In this document: piece by piece, positions 61,774-64,000 of the stretch
Position numbering within the stretch: the stretch's first letter is position 1
Layout of the letters: each line of letters starts with the position of its first letter
Origin: Myxococcales bacterium
Lineage (GTDB): Bacteria > Myxococcota_A > Polyangia > Polyangiales > Polyangiaceae
DNA length: 64,000 nt
Assembly: GCA_947473045.1 (NCBI GenBank)
Contig: CANJCO010000008.1
Span: 1 to 64,000, forward strand
Direction of reading: 5' to 3'
Notes under the pieces: generated by a model
What the model was told of the DNA's origin: nothing
The model's input: the letters and a program-made list of their open reading frames with translations, nothing else
Databases searched by the model: none
Made by a program: the position numbers and the translations under genes

Positions 61774-61802
61774 ACTCTAAGAATAACTTTTCTAAACTGC
61801 AA
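61774..61802 (-). promoter_or_regulatory. Promoter of the PerR-rubrerythrin operon with PerR-type operator
   Basis: On the minus strand, TTGCAG (61802-61797) and TAGAGT (61779-61774) are 17 bases apart. Between and touching them, 61795-61778 reads TTAGAAAAGTTATTCTTA, an imperfect dyad with AGAA/TTCT arms as in many PerR and Fur boxes. A bound repressor would cover the whole promoter, which fits autorepression relieved by peroxide. Confidence 0.6.
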
Positions 61803-61832
61803 GCCCTCGCGCAGAGGTTCGCGACGATCGCG

Positions 61833-63677
61833 TCAGCTGCGCGGTTTGCGCCCGCCGAGGACCGCGAGCTTGAAGTACGAAAGCTGGCTGAGGGCGGCCT
61901 CGCGGGCGGTGTCGAGGCGGGTATCGCTCCGCGCACGGTCGGACGACGAGAGCTGGCCCGTCTCGTAAAGCTCTCGGGCGTGTGCGCGCTGCAGCTTGCC
62001 GCTCGAAGTTTTCGGAAGGAGCCCCGGACCAAGGGCGACCACGTCGTCGAGCGTCAGGCCGATGCCTTCCTGCACCGACTTGCGCACGGCCTGCGCGATG
62101 GCGGCGAGCTGCGCGGGCGCGTTCGCTCCCATCGCGTCGGCGGTCTCGAAGGCGACGACGATGCGCTCACGATCAGGCTCAATTCCAGACGGATCGCGCG
62201 CCCCGAACGCGACGACGTTTCCGCGACGCACGCCCGCAACCTTGCTGGCCTCCCACTCGAGATCTTGCGGGTAGTAGTTGCGCCCGCTCACGATCACGAC
62301 CTCTTTGGAGCGGCCGCAGATGAAGACTTCGCCGTCGTGAATGAAGCCGAGATCGCCCGTTTTCAGGTAGGTACCCGCGAACGCAGCCCGGGTCTTTTCT
62401 GAATCTTCCCAGTAACCCGGCATCACGCTCGGGCCTGAGATGCGAACTTCGCCGACGTGGCGATCGGGCAGCTCGAGGTCGCTGCTCGCATCGTCGGGCG
62501 CGAAAATCGCGACGCGGTGCTCGGGAAACGGCTTTCCGCACGACACGATGCGCACGGCTCCGAGCGCGTCTTCGCTGGTGAGCTTCGCCACGGCGTCACG
62601 CCACAGCGTCTCGCCGTCGACAGCGAGCGTCGTCACGCCCTTACCGAGCGCGCTGAACGAGACCGCGAGGGAGGACTCGGCCATTCCATAAGAAGGCAGC
62701 AGGGCCTCGGATTTGAAGCCGGCGCCCGCAAACGCGCTCGCGAATCCCTCGAGGGTCTCGGGGCGAATCGGCTCGGCGCCGCACCCGGCTACGCGCCAGT
62801 GCGAAAGGTCGACGCCCTCGAGCTCGCGCGCCTTGATGCGTTTGACGGCGAGCGCGTAGCCGAAGTTGGGCGCAAAGCTCACGGTGCCCTTGTGCCTCGA
62901 CATCGCCTGGAGCCAGGCCGCGGGTCGCTTCAAAAACAGCAGCGGCGGCAAAAATACGCTCTGAATCCGTTGGAAGAGCGGCGCCAGGACGAAGCCGATG
63001 AGGCCCATGTCGTGGTACAGCGGAAGCCACGAGACGCCGACGTCTCCCGCCGCGATTCCGAGGCCCCGCGTGAAGCCGGCGATGTTTGCGGTGAGGTTCG
63101 CGTGCGTGAGCGTCACGCCCTTGGGGCGAGATGTCGAGCCGCTGGTAAACTGGAGAAAAGCCACATCGTCGGCGCCAATCTTCTCGCTTCGCAGCGGCTC
63201 ACGCGACTCGCGGATGCTCTCGACGGCGACGACCTGCTCGAGCGCCGTGCAGGCGCCCTGCACGGTGCCGAGCATCCGCTTGATGCGCGCATCGGTGAGC
63301 ACCGCGCGCGCACCCGACTTTTGAATAATGTGCCGCGTGTTGTCGAGGTAGCCCTGGAGTGGACCAATGCCTAGCGGGGGATAGATCGGCACCGGGATGA
63401 TGCCCGCGCGAATCGCGCCGAAAAAACACAGCACGAAGTCTTCGTTCGTGGGCAAAATCAGCGCGACGCGATCACCCCGTTTGAGGCCAAGAGCCTGCAT
63501 CGCGCCGCCGTAGCGCGCGCTGGCACGCTCGATCGCAGCGTATGAAAACGAGGCCTCGCTCGCGTCGCCCGCTCCGCCCCCGTGGGCCGGAACCCCTGAC
63601 TCGGGCACGAATCGGAAGCCTACGGTGGGGCCGCTTCTGGCCGCGTCTTCGATGGCTTGCGCGATGGTCGCCGGCAT
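61833..63677 (-). CDS. Fatty-acyl-AMP ligase (FAAL-type)
   Basis: The 614-residue product is an adenylate-forming enzyme with LQFTSGSTSRPKGVTLTHAN (ATP-binding A3), LPLYHDMGLIGFV, LPSYGMAESSLAVSF (A5), YLKTGDLGF and GRNYYPQDLEWEAS, and a final KTSSGKLQRA lysine motif. The LPLYHDMGLIG wording is that of FAALs, which activate long fatty acids as acyl-AMP and pass them to an acyl-carrier protein. No carrier protein, polyketide synthase or NRPS gene is visible in the window. The start ATG at 63677 follows a -10-like TAATGT by 8 bases. Confidence 0.88.
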   Translation of the reverse strand: MPATIAQAIEDAARSGPTVGFRFVPESGVPAHGGGAGDASEASFSYAAIERASARYGGAMQALGLKRGDRVALILPTNEDFVLCFFGAIRAGIIPVPIYPPLGIGPLQGYLDNTRHIIQKSGARAVLTDARIKRMLGTVQGACTALEQVVAVESIRESREPLRSEKIGADDVAFLQFTSGSTSRPKGVTLTHANLTANIAGFTRGLGIAAGDVGVSWLPLYHDMGLIGFVLAPLFQRIQSVFLPPLLFLKRPAAWLQAMSRHKGTVSFAPNFGYALAVKRIKARELEGVDLSHWRVAGCGAEPIRPETLEGFASAFAGAGFKSEALLPSYGMAESSLAVSFSALGKGVTTLAVDGETLWRDAVAKLTSEDALGAVRIVSCGKPFPEHRVAIFAPDDASSDLELPDRHVGEVRISGPSVMPGYWEDSEKTRAAFAGTYLKTGDLGFIHDGEVFICGRSKEVVIVSGRNYYPQDLEWEASKVAGVRRGNVVAFGARDPSGIEPDRERIVVAFETADAMGANAPAQLAAIAQAVRKSVQEGIGLTLDDVVALGPGLLPKTSSGKLQRAHARELYETGQLSSSDRARSDTRLDTAREAALSQLSYFKLAVLGGRKPRS

Positions 63678-63685
63678 CTTTTTTT

Positions 63686-63714
63686 ACATTAGCAGACGGC
63701 GCAAGAGCCGGTAA
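63686..63714 (-). promoter_or_regulatory. Candidate near-leaderless promoter of the FAAL gene
   Basis: On the minus strand, TTACCG (63714-63709) and TAATGT (63691-63686) are 17 bases apart. Only 8 bases, nearly all A, lie between the -10 and the ATG at 63677, so the mRNA would have almost no leader. No ribosome-binding site is visible. Confidence 0.35.
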
Positions 63715-63740
63715 CCCCCAGACGCGGCGCATGCGCGGCT

Positions 63741-63769
63741 TTGACACAACTGCGCGTTGCCGCGATAAT
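63741..63769 (+). promoter_or_regulatory. Near-leaderless promoter of the last gene
   Basis: A perfect TTGACA (63741-63746) and GATAAT (63764-63769) are separated by 17 bases, close to consensus. The ATG at 63777 begins 8 bases after the -10, so transcription would start at or next to the start codon. No ribosome-binding site precedes the ATG. Confidence 0.55.
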
Positions 63770-63776
63770 CGCAGCC

Positions 63777-64000
63777 ATGGCCCTCATCGAGACCGAAGAA
63801 GCCGCGCGTCGCCTTGCGCGCGCGATCGCCAGCGATTTGTCGCTCTACAATGAGGACAAGATCGTCCAGGGCATCACCCACGACAACCTGTTCGACACGC
63901 TGACCGAAGAGATCGAAGAGGGGCGCGCGCTCTACAAGCGCCGGGTATCGCCGGAGCTCTACCCGCGCAACTTCTACGACCGCGCCCTCGTCGATATTCT
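63777..64000 (+). CDS. Protein of unknown function, cut by the window end
   Basis: Only the first 74 codons are in the window. The visible part is charged and helical (IETEEAARRLARAIASDLSL, NLFDTLTEEIEEGRALYKRR, LYPRNFYDRALVDI) with no signal peptide. I do not recognise the family. It starts 8 bases after a strong -10 element, so it is probably translated from a leaderless transcript. Confidence 0.6.
   Translation, partial: MALIETEEAARRLARAIASDLSLYNEDKIVQGITHDNLFDTLTEEIEEGRALYKRRVSPELYPRNFYDRALVDI

Overview
The window is a 64 kb piece of a GC-rich (roughly two-thirds G+C by eye) bacterial chromosome, densely coding on both strands. It has no rRNA genes, no tRNA genes that I can recognise, no insertion sequences and no CRISPR arrays. 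Several features point to a Myxococcota member, most likely a Polyangia relative: many exported TPR proteins and lipoproteins with Ala/Pro/Asp-rich linkers, a eukaryote-like protein kinase, an AgmX/PglI-type TonB-like C-terminal domain, and an operon ordered like the Glt/Nfs gliding and sporulation machines of Myxococcus. The taxonomic assignment is inference.

Layout. 0.2-4.7 kb (+): hisZ, purA and two exported TPR-like proteins. 4.7-7.6 kb (-): a Ser/Thr kinase and a Tim44-like/zinc-ribbon/TerB-like membrane protein. 7.7-10.3 kb (+): a large MGH1/GH63-like glycosidase. 10.4-13.1 kb (-): a VWA lipoprotein and an RlmI-like RNA methyltransferase. 13.4-21.9 kb (+): a TPR membrane protein, then the housekeeping run prs, rplY, pth, rpsF-rpsR-rplI, dnaB, then an ArsA-like ATPase and a methyltransferase. 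21.9-24.2 kb (-): der and era. 24.3-27.2 kb (+): an ArnT-like glycosyltransferase. 27.3-31.5 kb (-): an ECF sigma factor, its zf-HC2 anti-sigma factor, an unknown protein and a large lipoprotein.

The most interesting region is 31.5-46.4 kb (+). Across a 488 bp gap from the sigma factor starts a tightly packed series of envelope genes: a periplasmic coiled-coil protein, an 805-residue TPR/coiled-coil protein, a 1476-residue TPR protein (GltD/NfsD-like), a TPR lipoprotein (GltE-like), a 79-residue periplasmic protein (GltF-like position), a divergent TolQ/ExbB-topology protein, and a GltG/NfsG-like protein (N-terminal FHA-like region, one membrane span, AgmX/PglI C-terminal domain). After a recognisable promoter come a small exported coiled-coil protein, an outer-membrane beta-barrel and a short Wza-like polysaccharide-export lipoprotein. 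This last pair resembles the Wzp/Wza split exporters of Myxococcus. Together the region could form a trans-envelope machine next to a polysaccharide outlet.

46.5-64 kb holds an asparaginase (+), an enoyl-CoA hydratase and an AI-2E-type permease (-), then a methyltransferase, mazG, a transporter-HEAT-cyclic-nucleotide-binding fusion, rlmN, three small exported proteins with 4-base overlaps and lgt (+). On the minus strand follows a peroxide-defence unit: a PerR/Fur-type regulator, rubrerythrin, an HdrD/GlpC-like Fe-S protein, a DUF3501-like protein and a thioesterase. Its promoter carries a dyad exactly between the -35 and -10. The window ends with a fatty-acyl-AMP ligase (-) and the start of an unrecognised gene (+), which diverge from what look like near-leaderless promoters.
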